Assembly (NCBI RefSeq): GCF_003732425.1
Contig: NZ_MOBX01000003.1
Span: 682,001 to 746,000 of the forward strand
Direction of reading: 5' to 3'
Length of the DNA: 64,000 nt
From: Pseudomonas fluorescens
GTDB lineage: Bacteria; Pseudomonadota; Gammaproteobacteria; Pseudomonadales; Pseudomonadaceae
Shown: positions 36,685 through 44,769 of the stretch, piece after piece
Layout: every line of letters starts with the position of its first letter
Position numbering within the stretch: the stretch's first letter is position 1
Notes under the pieces: generated by a model
Seen by the model: only the letters and a program-made list of their open reading frames with translations
What the model was told of the DNA's origin: nothing
Database searches by the model: none
Position numbers and translations under genes: made by a program

Positions 36685-37089
36685 TCAGTTTTTCAGCGGA
36701 ATCAGCACTTGCTCGTCCGGGGCCAGCACCATGAACACCAGCAACTTCGCCGGTTTGCTTTGGCTGGCATTTTTCGACACCAGATGCTCGGAGCCGGCGG
36801 GCTCGTACCAGAACTGGCCCTTCTTGTAAGTGATCGGTTGTTCACCTTTGACCTGGGAAATCACTTCACCTTCCAGCACGTAAGCCATGGCGGTGCCGTC
36901 GTGTTTGTGCGCGATCGAGGACTGGCCGGGTTTGTAGTCGACTTCGATCATCATGGCTTTTTTGCCCGGGGCGTTTTTCAGCAGCTGGTCTTGCAGGACG
37001 GTGACCTTTTCTGACGGATCGTGAGCGAAGACAGTCGAGGTGCAAAGGCTCAGGGCGAGGACGGCGGCGAAGCAGGGCAGGGCTTTCAT
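36685..37089 (-). CDS. Exported cupin-domain protein
   Basis: A 134-residue protein with a signal peptide (MKALPCFAAVLALSLCTSTV then FAHDP) and a single cupin barrel. Motif 1 metal ligands are seen in SSIAHKHDGTAMAYVLEGEV and motif 2 in FWYEPAGSEHLVSKN. Such small periplasmic cupins bind a metal and may be dioxygenases or sensors; the substrate is unknown. Monocistronic with its own terminator. Confidence 0.85.
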   Translation of the reverse strand: MKALPCFAAVLALSLCTSTVFAHDPSEKVTVLQDQLLKNAPGKKAMMIEVDYKPGQSSIAHKHDGTAMAYVLEGEVISQVKGEQPITYKKGQFWYEPAGSEHLVSKNASQSKPAKLLVFMVLAPDEQVLIPLKN

Positions 37090-37206
37090 GGCGGGTTACC
37101 TGTGATGATCGGGGTGTTGCTGATCACAGTAGTCCGCAGGGCGGGGCATTCAAACGGCCAATATTCGGGAAGATCAGGTGACCAATCCAGGTCGGACGAA
37201 AGACAA

Positions 37207-37342
37207 CTGTGGCGAGGGAGCTTGCTCCCGCTCGGCTGCGCAGCAGTCGCAAAACCGGCCAAAGCAATTCACCTGAAGGAATTGGGTCGCTGGTTTTGGG
37301 GGCGCTACGCACCCCAGCGGGAGCAAGCTCCCTCGCCACAGG
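37207..37342. repeat. REP pair (CTGTGGCGAGGGAGC family)
   Basis: An inverted pair of the family seen at 5491, located between the cupin promoter and the 3' end of the monooxygenase gene. Confidence 0.9.
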
Positions 37343-37349
37343 TGTGTGT

Positions 37350-37643
37350 TCAAACGATGGGAAAGCTGTTGAAGTCGACGCTATTGGCCAATCGGCTATC
37401 GATCAGGTCAATAAACCCCTGCGCCTCGGGCCGGTTGAAATGCGCCTGCATCGCCGCTTCCGACTGCCAGCGGGCACTGACCGTCCAGCGGTGGCCGTCC
37501 TCGGGGCAGCGGTCGACCAGGTAGGAATCGCAGCCCGGCGTTTCGCGCAGGGTCTCGACGATCTTCTGCAGTTGCCTGCCCAGTTCCTCCGAACGGCCGG
37601 CGGCAGCCTGCACCTGTACCGTATTGATCACTTCGTTGGACAT
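37350..37643 (-). CDS. ABM-fold (quinol/antibiotic-biosynthesis) monooxygenase-like protein
   Basis: A 97-residue ferredoxin-like alpha/beta barrel protein of the ABM family. Characteristic segments are INTVQVQAAAGRSEEL at the start, the ETPGCDSYLVDRCPEDG strand-loop, and RWQSEAAMQAHFNRPE. Members are small dimeric cofactor-free oxygenases acting on quinols, or heme-binding relatives. The ribosome site AGGAG is 8 nt upstream of ATG 37643. It lies downstream of the MocR regulator on the same strand but 124 bp away. Confidence 0.82.
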   Translation of the reverse strand: MSNEVINTVQVQAAAGRSEELGRQLQKIVETLRETPGCDSYLVDRCPEDGHRWTVSARWQSEAAMQAHFNRPEAQGFIDLIDSRLANSVDFNSFPIV

Positions 37644-37766
37644 TGCTCACACTCCTGAATCAGGCCGGACGAATCCTGCTCATTGAGGGATAACGCCTGT
37701 GCAGGATAGGCCTGCACCTATCGATCACCAATAACCAATCGGCGGTTAATCGCCCAGACCAATCAT

Positions 37767-39200
37767 TCAGGCAACTTGTTGCAGAATGTCGCGCAGCCGA
37801 TCCAGGGCGATATCGATGTCGAGGGTTTCGATGGCGCCAAAGCCGAAGTACAGCCCGTTTTTCGGCGTTTGCTGGTAATAGAAACCGTTGATCGCATACA
37901 GGCCGACTTCGACCTTTTTCGCCAGTTCGATCACCAGCGGCAGGTCGATCGGCACCTTGCAGAACACCGTCATGTGGAACCCGGCACTCGGCGGCACCGC
38001 TTGCAGCCACGGCGAGAGATCGTCGGCCATGCGCGCCAGAATGCGCTCACGGCGCTGCGCGTAAATGGTGTGGCAGCGGCGGATATGCTTGAGCAGGCAG
38101 CCCTCGGCGATGAACTTGGCCAGCGCCCATTGCGGCAGGGTCGAGGCGTGCAGGTCGGTGAGTTGTTTGGCGCGGATCACCGCTTCGAGAATCGCCGGCG
38201 GCAGGATCGCGTAACCCAGGCGCAGCTCCGGCAGCAGGGTTTTCGAGAAGGTGCCGACGTAAGCGACAATGCCGCGTTGGTCGAGATTGAACAGCGAATC
38301 GGTGGGCCGGCCTTCGTAGCGGAATTCGCTGTCATAGTCGTCCTCGATGATGATCGCGCCCAACTCATGGGCGCGAGCCAGCAAGGCTTCGCGGCGTGCG
38401 TGGCTCATCGGCATGCCCAGCGGGAACTGGTGCGACGGCGTGACATAGATGAGCCGCGTGCCATCAGGAATGTGTTCAACCTGAATGCCCTCGGCATCCA
38501 CGGGAATCCCCACCACCTCGGCGCCATGGGTGGCGAACAGCAAGCGTGCCGGCGGATAACCGGGATCTTCCATCGCCACCCGGCTGCCGGGGCTGATCAG
38601 CACGCGGGTGATCAAATCCAGCGCCTGTTGCGCGCCGTTGCACACCACGATGTCTTCGTCCTGACAGTTGATCCCGCGGGAAAACGCGATGTGCCGGGCA
38701 ATCGCATTGCGCAGCGCCGGCAAGCCCTCGGGCAGGCTGTAGAAACCTTTGGACTGCGTCATCTGCCGCATCGCGTGGGACACGCAGCGGCGCCAGTCGT
38801 CCTGGGGGAACTGGCCCTTGCTGGTGGCGCCGCCGATAAAGTCGTAGCGCAGCGAACCTTCCAGCGTCGGGTGACGCAGAAACACCGGCAGATTGCGCCA
38901 GCTCTCGATCACCTCGGCGCCGGCCAGTTCGGTGTGGCTTTGTTTGCGCTGGATCTGCGCCGGGCGTGCGTTGACGTAGGTGCCTTTGCCGATCACCCCG
39001 GTGAGGAAGTTTTCGTAGGTCAGTTGGGCGTAGGTGTCGGAAATGGTCTTGCGCGAGATGCCCAGTTGCTCGGCGAGCAGGCGGCTGGGTGGCAATTGCG
39101 TGCCGGCGGCCAGACGTCCGGATTCGATGGCGCCGCGCAGCTGTTGGTACAACTGACCGGCCAGATCCTTGCGGCCGTTGATCACGACGTGAAGTTCCAT
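37767..39200 (-). CDS. MocR-family (GntR plus aminotransferase) regulator
   Basis: A 477-residue fusion of an N-terminal GntR winged helix (residues ~10-75, LPPSRLLAEQLGISRKTISD) and a class I aminotransferase-like domain. The PLP lysine lies in YVGTFSKTLLPELRLGYA near residue 318. MocR proteins such as PdxR and GabR sense pyridoxal phosphate or amino compounds and regulate a divergent gene. Here the divergent gene is the AhpD-like protein at 39514, the likely target. A REP pair lies between them. Confidence 0.92.
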   Translation of the reverse strand: MELHVVINGRKDLAGQLYQQLRGAIESGRLAAGTQLPPSRLLAEQLGISRKTISDTYAQLTYENFLTGVIGKGTYVNARPAQIQRKQSHTELAGAEVIESWRNLPVFLRHPTLEGSLRYDFIGGATSKGQFPQDDWRRCVSHAMRQMTQSKGFYSLPEGLPALRNAIARHIAFSRGINCQDEDIVVCNGAQQALDLITRVLISPGSRVAMEDPGYPPARLLFATHGAEVVGIPVDAEGIQVEHIPDGTRLIYVTPSHQFPLGMPMSHARREALLARAHELGAIIIEDDYDSEFRYEGRPTDSLFNLDQRGIVAYVGTFSKTLLPELRLGYAILPPAILEAVIRAKQLTDLHASTLPQWALAKFIAEGCLLKHIRRCHTIYAQRRERILARMADDLSPWLQAVPPSAGFHMTVFCKVPIDLPLVIELAKKVEVGLYAINGFYYQQTPKNGLYFGFGAIETLDIDIALDRLRDILQQVA

Positions 39201-39302
39201 ACCGACGAGGCTCCCGAGGCTATTTGGCGTGCCCGCCAGATTACCGCTGTTGTTTGATTGGCAATAGTTGCCTACCCGAAAAACCCGAAATTGGCCCCAA
39301 TC

Positions 39303-39398
39303 CCTGTAGGAGCTGCCGAAGGCTGCGATCTTTTGATCTGGCTTTTGTTTATAAAAACCAAAGTCAAAAGATCGCAGCCTTCGGCAGCTCCTACAGGG
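39303..39398. repeat. REP pair (CTGTAGGAGCTGCCGAAGG family)
   Basis: A near-perfect inverted pair with a TAAAAACC-type centre, in the divergent region between the MocR regulator and the AhpD-like gene. This is an unusual place for a REP because it separates a regulator from its probable target promoter. Confidence 0.9.
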
Positions 39399-39513
39399 GG
39401 ATTTATGTTTGGCAGGGGGCAGTGGTGTAGCGGTTTTCCGTGCAATTGGGGCTGTAATGCATCGCTGTCGGGGTTTACGGTGAAGTCATTATTCCGTCTA
39501 CCGAGACCTGCCC

Positions 39514-39954
39514 ATGTCCCCGCGCCTGGATTACTACAACGCTTCGCCCAAAGCGATGAAAGCGATGATTGCCATGGAGGCGCTGACCGCCAACCTCAGT
39601 ATCGAGCAGCCGCTGCTGCAACTGATCCGCATCCGTGCCTCGCAGCTCAATGGCTGCGCATTCTGCACCGACATGCACTCGGTGGACGCGCGCCGGGCCG
39701 GGGAGAGTGATCGGCGTTTGTATGCGATTGCGGTGTGGCGCGACAGCAACTTCTTCAACCCGCGCGAACGTGCGGCGCTGGCCTGGGCTGAGGCGGTGAC
39801 GCTGCTGGCGGAGAGCCGGGTGCCGGATGAGGTGTACCAGCAAGCGCGCGAGCAATTCAGCGAAGGCGAACTGGTCGACCTGACCATGGCCGTGACCACC
39901 ATCAATAGCTGGAACCGCCTCGCGGTGAGCTTTCGCCAAACGCCTAGCGATTGA
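39514..39954 (+). CDS. Carboxymuconolactone decarboxylase / AhpD-like protein
   Basis: This 146-residue all-helical protein has the redox-type CxxC motif in LNGCAFCTDMHSVDARR, as in AhpD alkylhydroperoxidases. The LTMAVTTINSWNRLAV segment closes the fold. It likely acts as a small peroxidase-like or disulfide protein in the cytoplasm. It is divergent from the MocR regulator and probably controlled by it. Confidence 0.88.
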   Translation: MSPRLDYYNASPKAMKAMIAMEALTANLSIEQPLLQLIRIRASQLNGCAFCTDMHSVDARRAGESDRRLYAIAVWRDSNFFNPRERAALAWAEAVTLLAESRVPDEVYQQAREQFSEGELVDLTMAVTTINSWNRLAVSFRQTPSD

Positions 39955-39955
39955 A

Positions 39956-40043
39956 GATCAAAAGATCGCAGCCTTCGGCAGCTCCTACAGGGAAACGATC
40001 AAAATCCCATGTAGGAGCTGCCGAAGGCTGCGATCTTTTGATT
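39956..40043. repeat. REP pair (CTGTAGGAGCTGCCGAAGG family)
   Basis: Inverted copies lie directly after the AhpD-like stop, between convergent genes. They probably act as the 3' structure of both messages. Confidence 0.9.
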
Positions 40044-40054
40044 TTGACGTTGCC

Positions 40055-40369
40055 TTAATTCGCCGGACGTTGCGGTTTCACCGAGGTGCCGAAGGTGTTG
40101 CCCATTCGCGTGCTGGTTGCGGCCGGTGTCGCCAGTCCAACCTGATTCGGCGGTCGCTTATTTACCGGCACATTCAGCGCTTCCTGATTCTTTTCCGCCG
40201 CCGCCGCGCCTTCCGGGTTGTTGCCCATCTGCTGGCTCAGGCAGTCGTAATTCGGCGCCTTGTAACCGCCGACCGTCACCTCGACACAGCCCAACGGCTG
40301 CTCGGCATAAGCGCTCGACAGCGCCATCAACAACAGCCCGCCCAGGCTGATTCGCCACAGTGTGTTCAT
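40055..40369 (-). CDS. Small exported protein, unknown
   Basis: A 104-residue protein with a signal peptide (MNTLWRISLGGLLLMALSSA then YAEQP) and a polar mature part with two cysteines (LGCVEV, NYDCLSQ) and a Pro/Asn-rich, probably disordered tail. AGGAGG lies upstream of ATG 40369. It is divergent from vreA, so it may share that promoter region. No family is recognised. Confidence 0.7.
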   Translation of the reverse strand: MNTLWRISLGGLLLMALSSAYAEQPLGCVEVTVGGYKAPNYDCLSQQMGNNPEGAAAAEKNQEALNVPVNKRPPNQVGLATPAATSTRMGNTFGTSVKPQRPAN

Positions 40370-40460
40370 GCTCGCCTCCTGGCCGGCCCGAAGGGGCCGC
40401 GCTATGGCTTGAGTCTAGTGCAAGCCTTGCGCAATTCCCGTGATGGTTTTTTTGCACCGC

Positions 40461-40478
40461 CCGTCACACCAGATTCAT
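40461..40478 (+). promoter_or_regulatory. Weak Pho-box-like direct repeat upstream of vreA
   Basis: CCGTCAC at 40461-40467 and GATTCAT at 40472-40478 are spaced 11 bp apart start to start, as in a PhoB box, 14 bp before the vreA ATG. Match to the CTGTCAT consensus is only 5/7 and 4/7. Phosphate control of vreAIR and Hxc is known in P. aeruginosa; this site is a tentative proposal. Confidence 0.25.
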
Positions 40479-40492
40479 AAACAGCCCTCAGG

Positions 40493-41242
40493 ATGACGAT
40501 TTCCAAGGATTCGTCAGCCGTGCAGCGAGGCAATTCCACGGACGGTTTTCAGCGTTCAACGAGGCTTGTGCGCCGGATGTGTCTGGGGTGGCTGCTTGGC
40601 TGTTCGGCGGGCCACGCCATGGCCGACGCGGTGCCGGCGGACCTGCGCATGACGCTGCACATTCCGGCACAGGATCTGGCGCACGCGCTGGATCAGTACA
40701 GCCACTCCACTGGCGTTGCAGTGCTGGTCGACAGTCAGTTGAGTCGCGGTCGTCGCTCGCTGGCGGTGGACGGTGAATACACCGCCGCCGATGCCCTGCG
40801 TCGATTGCTCGGCGGCAGTGGTTTGATGGCGCGGTATGCCCGTGACGATGCGTTTACCTTGCAAGTGGCGCAGGTCGAAGACGTGCCGGCGCCGCCACAA
40901 AAACAGACGCCGGAAAGCGTCGCGGTCAACCGCAGTTACGCCACGGCGGTGCAAGCGGCCATCGAGCGCAACCTGTGCCGCTCGCCGCTGACCCGTCCGG
41001 GCAGTTATCGCGCGGTGTTGCAGGTGTGGGTCGGCCGCGATGGCGTGGTGCAACACAACCGGTTGGTCACCTCGACCGGCGATGTACGGCGCGACAACGC
41101 GTTGGTGGAGAGCTTTCGCAATCTCAGGATCGACCGGCCGACGCCCAGTGCCTTGCGTCAGCCGGTCACGTTGCTGTTGTTACCGGAGTCGTCAGGGAAA
41201 CGCATGGAATGCACCAAATGGGAAGGAGTTTCCGGGGGATGA
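40493..41242 (+). CDS. vreA: VreA-like STN/TonB-C signalling protein without beta-barrel
   Basis: A 249-residue protein with an N-terminal leader (hydrophobic MCLGWLLGCSAGHAMA), a secretin/TonB short N-terminal (STN) signalling domain at ~50-115 (ALDQYSHSTGVAVLVDSQL, GEYTAADALRRLLGGSG) and a C-terminal TonB-like domain (~150-235, ERNLCRSPLTRPGSYRAVLQ). There is no outer-membrane barrel. This matches VreA of the P. aeruginosa PUMA3 system, which signals to a FecR-type anti-sigma. ATG 40493 has AGG too close to be ideal; ATG 40580 is an alternative that shortens the leader. It overlaps the sigma gene by 4 bp. Confidence 0.83.
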   Translation: MTISKDSSAVQRGNSTDGFQRSTRLVRRMCLGWLLGCSAGHAMADAVPADLRMTLHIPAQDLAHALDQYSHSTGVAVLVDSQLSRGRRSLAVDGEYTAADALRRLLGGSGLMARYARDDAFTLQVAQVEDVPAPPQKQTPESVAVNRSYATAVQAAIERNLCRSPLTRPGSYRAVLQVWVGRDGVVQHNRLVTSTGDVRRDNALVESFRNLRIDRPTPSALRQPVTLLLLPESSGKRMECTKWEGVSGG

Positions 41243-41790
41243 AAGACACCGGACAAGGTTCGATGGTCCAACTGTTCCTGACGTCCTACGAGGACTTTCG
41301 GGTGCGCCTGCGCAGGCGTCTCGGTTCGGAAGATCTGGCCAACGACGTGCTGCACGAAACCTACCTGCGGGTCGACCGCATGGAGACGCCGCCGAACGTG
41401 CTGCGGCCCAATGCCTACCTCTACCGCATAGCCCTGAACATCGCCGCCGACCGCCGCCAGGCCGACGCGCGCCTGCTCACCGGCGAAGAAGTCGAGGAGC
41501 TGCTGCAAATCGGCGATGAAGCCCTCGATCCGGCGCGAGTGGTGGGTGGGCAAAAGGAAATCCAGTCACTGCTCAACGCCCTCTACGAACTGCCCGCACG
41601 GCGCCGCCGAATCTTCATCGCCGCGCGTCTGGAAGAGGCGCCGCACCTGGAGATTTCTCAGCGCTTCGGCATTTCCACGCGCATGGTCGAGAAGGAAATC
41701 AAAGCCGCATTGGGCTTCTGCGCCGCGAAACTGGAAAGAAAAGTGTTTCAGCGGTTCGGTCGCGGGGCCGGAAAACCGTCTTCTGAATAG
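41239..41790 (+). CDS. vreI: VreI-like ECF sigma factor
   Basis: A 183-residue ECF sigma of the iron-starvation/FecI group. Region 2 is DLANDVLHETYLRVDRM with NAYLYRIALNIAADRRQ, and region 4 is LPARRRRIFIAARLEEAPHL then ISQRFGISTRMVEKEIKAAL. The start ATG 41239 has GGGGG directly upstream and overlaps the vreA stop (ATGA). The anti-sigma gene follows after 31 bp. In P. aeruginosa the homologous sigma drives the adjacent hxc genes, and the same layout here argues for the same job. Confidence 0.88.
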   Translation: MKDTGQGSMVQLFLTSYEDFRVRLRRRLGSEDLANDVLHETYLRVDRMETPPNVLRPNAYLYRIALNIAADRRQADARLLTGEEVEELLQIGDEALDPARVVGGQKEIQSLLNALYELPARRRRIFIAARLEEAPHLEISQRFGISTRMVEKEIKAALGFCAAKLERKVFQRFGRGAGKPSSE

Positions 41791-41821
41791 TGCCCGATCA
41801 ATTCGTTGAGAATCTGCGCGT

Positions 41822-42760
41822 TTGAACATCTTTCGACTGACACCTGCCGAGCCCTCGGCGGCCGACAATCTGCACAGCGAAGCCCGCGACTGGCTGGTCC
41901 TGCTGACCTCCGGCCGCGCCACTGTGGCCGACGCCCGCGCCTTGCGCGAATGGTGCGCGCAGAGCGCCGAGCATGCGCGCGCGTTCGAAGAGGCCAAGCG
42001 GTTGTGGCAGCAACTGCAACCGGCCGTGGAGCAAATGCAGGCGCCACGGCGTTTCGGTCGCCGCGCCTTTCTCGGTGGTGCGATTGCCGCATCGGCGGCG
42101 TTTTTGCTGGTACGCGGGACGATTCCTGGTGGTTTTGAAGGGCTGGGCGCTGACTACATTACTGAAGTCGGGCAGCAGCGCCGATTTGAACCGGTGCAGG
42201 GTGTGAGCCTGGAGCTGAACACGCAGACGCGGATCAACCAGCGTGCAGTGTCTGACGGTGTGCAGGGTTTTGAGCTGGTTAGTGGTGAAGTTGAAGTGCA
42301 GACCGCGCGGTTGCCGTTGGCGATGCAGGCTGGGGGAGGGTGGTTGCGTGCGAGTCAGGGGCGTTTCAACTTGCGTAATACCGATCAGCAAGTCTGTGTG
42401 ACTTGCCTTGATGGCGCGGTTGAAGTGGATGTTGAGGGGCGTAGCCTGCGTCTTGAGCCGGGGCAGCAGGTGACTTACGACGCGCGGCAGGTTGGCAGTG
42501 TGCAGAGTGTCGACACGGCGGCGGTGATGAATTGGCGTCAGCAGGTGCTGGTGTTCAACGGCGCTACGCTGAGCCAGATGATTGATGAGATCAATCGCTA
42601 TCGGCCGGGGATGTTGTTGCTGCTCAACCGTGAGCTTGGGCAGCGGCGGGTGCAGGCGCGCTTTAGCCTTGATCAGCTCGCTGGCGTTGCGCTGCTGATT
42701 CGCGACGCTTATGGCGTCAAATGCACTGAGCTGCCGGGTGGCGTCGTTGTTTTGAGCTAG
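41822..42760 (+). CDS. vreR: VreR-like FecR-type anti-sigma factor
   Basis: A 312-residue transmembrane regulator. The N-terminal cytoplasmic anti-sigma domain (DUF4880-like, EARDWLVLLTSGRATVADAR) is followed by one membrane span (GGAIAASAAFLLVRG, residues ~83-97), and the periplasmic FecR domain has VSLELNTQTRINQRA and RLEPGQQVTYD. Its C-terminus ends in an STN-like segment that would dock with VreA. The only usable start in the gap is TTG 41822 because a stop lies in frame just upstream (41807). Expected to hold VreI inactive until VreA signals. Confidence 0.88.
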   Translation: MNIFRLTPAEPSAADNLHSEARDWLVLLTSGRATVADARALREWCAQSAEHARAFEEAKRLWQQLQPAVEQMQAPRRFGRRAFLGGAIAASAAFLLVRGTIPGGFEGLGADYITEVGQQRRFEPVQGVSLELNTQTRINQRAVSDGVQGFELVSGEVEVQTARLPLAMQAGGGWLRASQGRFNLRNTDQQVCVTCLDGAVEVDVEGRSLRLEPGQQVTYDARQVGSVQSVDTAAVMNWRQQVLVFNGATLSQMIDEINRYRPGMLLLLNRELGQRRVQARFSLDQLAGVALLIRDAYGVKCTELPGGVVVLS

Positions 42761-42779
42761 TGGGTTTGATTGGGTACAT

Positions 42780-43120
42780 ATCCGTTGCTGCGGTTATGGC
42801 TGCTTAGGGTTCCGCCCTTACGGCGGGTCACTTTTTCCAGACGCCGAAAAAGTAACCAAAAAGGCTTGCTCCTGCGTGCGGCCCGCTCGCTGGGGCTCGG
42901 GGTTCCTTCGCTGCGGGATCCATCCGGGCGCATCGCCTACGGTTTGCTTCGCTGCACCTCCTCTCGATGCATTTGGCTGCGCCAAACGGTCGCTGCGCTC
43001 CCACCCCCGGATGAATCCCTCCACTCAGCCTTCCGACGTCGCCCGTGGATCAAGATCAACAGCTGCAGCCGAGCTAACGCTCATCCTGTTGAGTGGGGCG
43101 GCTTTGCCGCTGGGGCTGTA
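42780..43120. repeat. Dispersed Pseudomonas intergenic repeat
   Basis: The block begins with TTGCTGCGGTTATGGCTGCT and contains the stem CCGCCCTTACGGCGG followed by TCACTTTTTCCAGACGCCGA. It then runs as a series of short imperfect palindromes with no gene. I recognise this as a common non-coding repeat of fluorescent pseudomonads. Short open frames across it are not credible genes. Confidence 0.6.
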
Positions 43121-43133
43121 CGCACATTAAAAA

Positions 43134-43490
43134 CTGTGGGAGCGAGCCTGCTCGCGAAGACGGCCAGCCAGCCAACCAATCTCTTGCTGATGTACCCGAT
43201 CCAACTGTAGGAGCGAGCCTGCTCGCGAAGACGGCCCACCAGCCAACCAATCTCTTGCTGATGTACCCAATCCAACTGTAGGAGTGAGCCTGCTCGCGAT
43301 GACGGCCTAACAACCAACCAATCCCCAACTGACGCCCCCCAATCCCACTGTGGGAACGAGCCTGCTCGCGAAGACGGCCCACCAGCCAACCAATCTCTTG
43401 CTGATGTACCCGATCCAACTGTAGGAGTGAGCCTGCTCGCGATGACGACCTAACAACCAACCAATCCCCAACTGACGCCCCCCAATCCCA
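43134..43490. repeat. Five-unit tandem REP array (71-72 bp units, 143-bp higher-order unit)
   Basis: Units start at 43134, 43205, 43276, 43348 and 43419, each opening with CTGT(A/G)GGA(G/A)(C/T)GAG and CCTGCTCGCGA, followed by a conserved spacer. Units 1, 2 and 4 share one spacer type (AACCAATCTCTTGCTGATGT) and units 3 and 5 another (CAACCAATCCCCAACTGACG). Units 2+3 and 4+5 are therefore two copies of a 143-bp dimer. The copies are all in direct orientation, unlike the usual inverted REP pairs. Confidence 0.92.
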
Positions 43491-43569
43491 ATGTAGGAGC
43501 TGCCGAAGGCTGCGATCTTTTGATCTGCAAAATCAAAGTCAAAAGATCGCAGCCTTCGGCAGCTCCTAC
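43491..43569. repeat. REP pair (TGTAGGAGCTGCCGAAGG family)
   Basis: An inverted pair abuts the tandem array and lies just before the 3' end of hxcW. Confidence 0.9.
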
Positions 43570-43597
43570 TGGGATATCCGATATTCAGGGATCGGCT

Positions 43598-44206
43598 TCA
43601 CTCCAGCGGCCCAATCACCTGCCGATACTTCTCCAGCCCCTGCGCCGTCCCCCGACTCAACCGAATCTCCAACCCCAACGGATCCTCCCGCCGATTCCCG
43701 CTCAACTGCCGCCAGCCCTTATCCACCTCCCAAACCCGCACCTGCACATCACTGACATCCTGCAACACCGCCACCCCATTCCCAGGCGCCGGCAACGGAT
43801 ACCGACTCCGCGCCTCAGCCACTGCCCGATACAACGTGCCGCCCTTGACCCACCACCGCACCCGCTGCAACGCCCCCGGCTGATCCGCCGCCGTGCGAAT
43901 GATGTCCAGACGAAAACCCTTACTGTCGCTACTGCGCACAGTCAGTGCGGGCGGGGCGCTCGGCGGCTCATCATCCACCCCAACCTTCTTCGGCTCGGTC
44001 AACTCAACCCCCGCCCGCATCTCTACATCCCGCTGCAACTGATTCAGCGCCCGCAACAAACCGTCACTCTGCTCACTGCTCGCCTGCAAATGACTGTCCG
44101 CCCGCGTCACACTGTCCAGCCCCCGCCAGGCAATCAAACTCACCACCGCCATCAACAAAATCGCGACCATCACCTCAATCAACGTAAACCCTTGCTGGCG
44201 CTTCAT
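43598..44206 (-). CDS. hxcW: Type II secretion minor pseudopilin, GspJ/HxcW-like
   Basis: A 202-residue prepilin-like protein. The leader MKRQQG is cut before FTLIEVMVAILLMAVVSLIA, the hydrophobic helix that packs the pseudopilus. The W(R)GLDSVTRAD segment and C-terminal globular domain with EDPLGLEIRLSRG fit GspJ. It should form the pseudopilus tip with HxcU, HxcV and HxcX. It overlaps hxcU by 4 bp on the minus strand. Confidence 0.87.
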   Translation of the reverse strand: MKRQQGFTLIEVMVAILLMAVVSLIAWRGLDSVTRADSHLQASSEQSDGLLRALNQLQRDVEMRAGVELTEPKKVGVDDEPPSAPPALTVRSSDSKGFRLDIIRTAADQPGALQRVRWWVKGGTLYRAVAEARSRYPLPAPGNGVAVLQDVSDVQVRVWEVDKGWRQLSGNRREDPLGLEIRLSRGTAQGLEKYRQVIGPLE

Positions 44207-44649
44207 TGCAGGCTGATCCTGCCGCTGCCATCGCGCAGCACACTCAAGCGATTCAACCCATCCGACAACGTCAATTGCAGCGGCGGATTAATCCACTCAG
44301 CGTTCAGCACGACCTTCTGTTTCGGCTCCACCCGCACCTCCATCTTCGGACTCTGCCAGGCACGCGGCCGCAACTGCGGATCCTGCGCGAAATGATCAAA
44401 CCCCTTGCCACTGTCACTGCGCCGACTAAAGCGAAACCCCTTGGCATCACTCACCCACACAATCGGCCGCCCATCCGCGCGGGCTTCCGCCTGCGCCACC
44501 TGCAGCAACTGCGCCACACGCTCGGCATCCTTGCGCAGCAACTGCAGCGGATCGGGCTTGATACTCAGGCTGATCGCCGCACTGGCGATGCCGATGATCA
44601 CCAGCACCACCATCAACTCGATCAGCGTAAAACCCTGTTGCCTGTTCAT
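44203..44649 (-). CDS. hxcU: Type II secretion minor pseudopilin, GspH/HxcU-like
   Basis: A 148-residue prepilin with leader MNRQQG and the conserved FTLIELMVVLVIIGIASAAI helix. The body follows GspH layout (RKDAERVAQLLQVAQAEARA). ATG 44649 starts directly at the prepilin leader; the frame is open 150 bp upstream but that would place the leader internally. Divergent from hxcP, with a ~120-bp shared promoter region. Confidence 0.87.
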   Translation of the reverse strand: MNRQQGFTLIELMVVLVIIGIASAAISLSIKPDPLQLLRKDAERVAQLLQVAQAEARADGRPIVWVSDAKGFRFSRRSDSGKGFDHFAQDPQLRPRAWQSPKMEVRVEPKQKVVLNAEWINPPLQLTLSDGLNRLSVLRDGSGRISLQ

Positions 44650-44769
44650 CGCGCGCGCGCTCCTTTGCGTCCTGCGCCATCGTGCACGGCCAACATGTAA
44701 GGCGTGTGAAATAAAACGGAGAGAATTGCCGCGTAGGCTGACAGCAGGGATAAAAAGGAGATTCAGCCC

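Noticed and set aside
42784..43130. Short open frames across the dispersed repeat after vreR
   Set aside because: They fall on a repeated non-coding element with palindromes and are open in several frames at once.
43134..43490. 71-bp tandem units considered as a CRISPR or an attachment-site array
   Set aside because: Spacers are of two repeated types and the repeat is a known REP element; there is no integrase.
43520..44395. Plus-strand frame of ~291 codons opposite hxcW/hxcU
   Set aside because: It is Pro/Arg/His-rich antisense of two clear pseudopilin genes.
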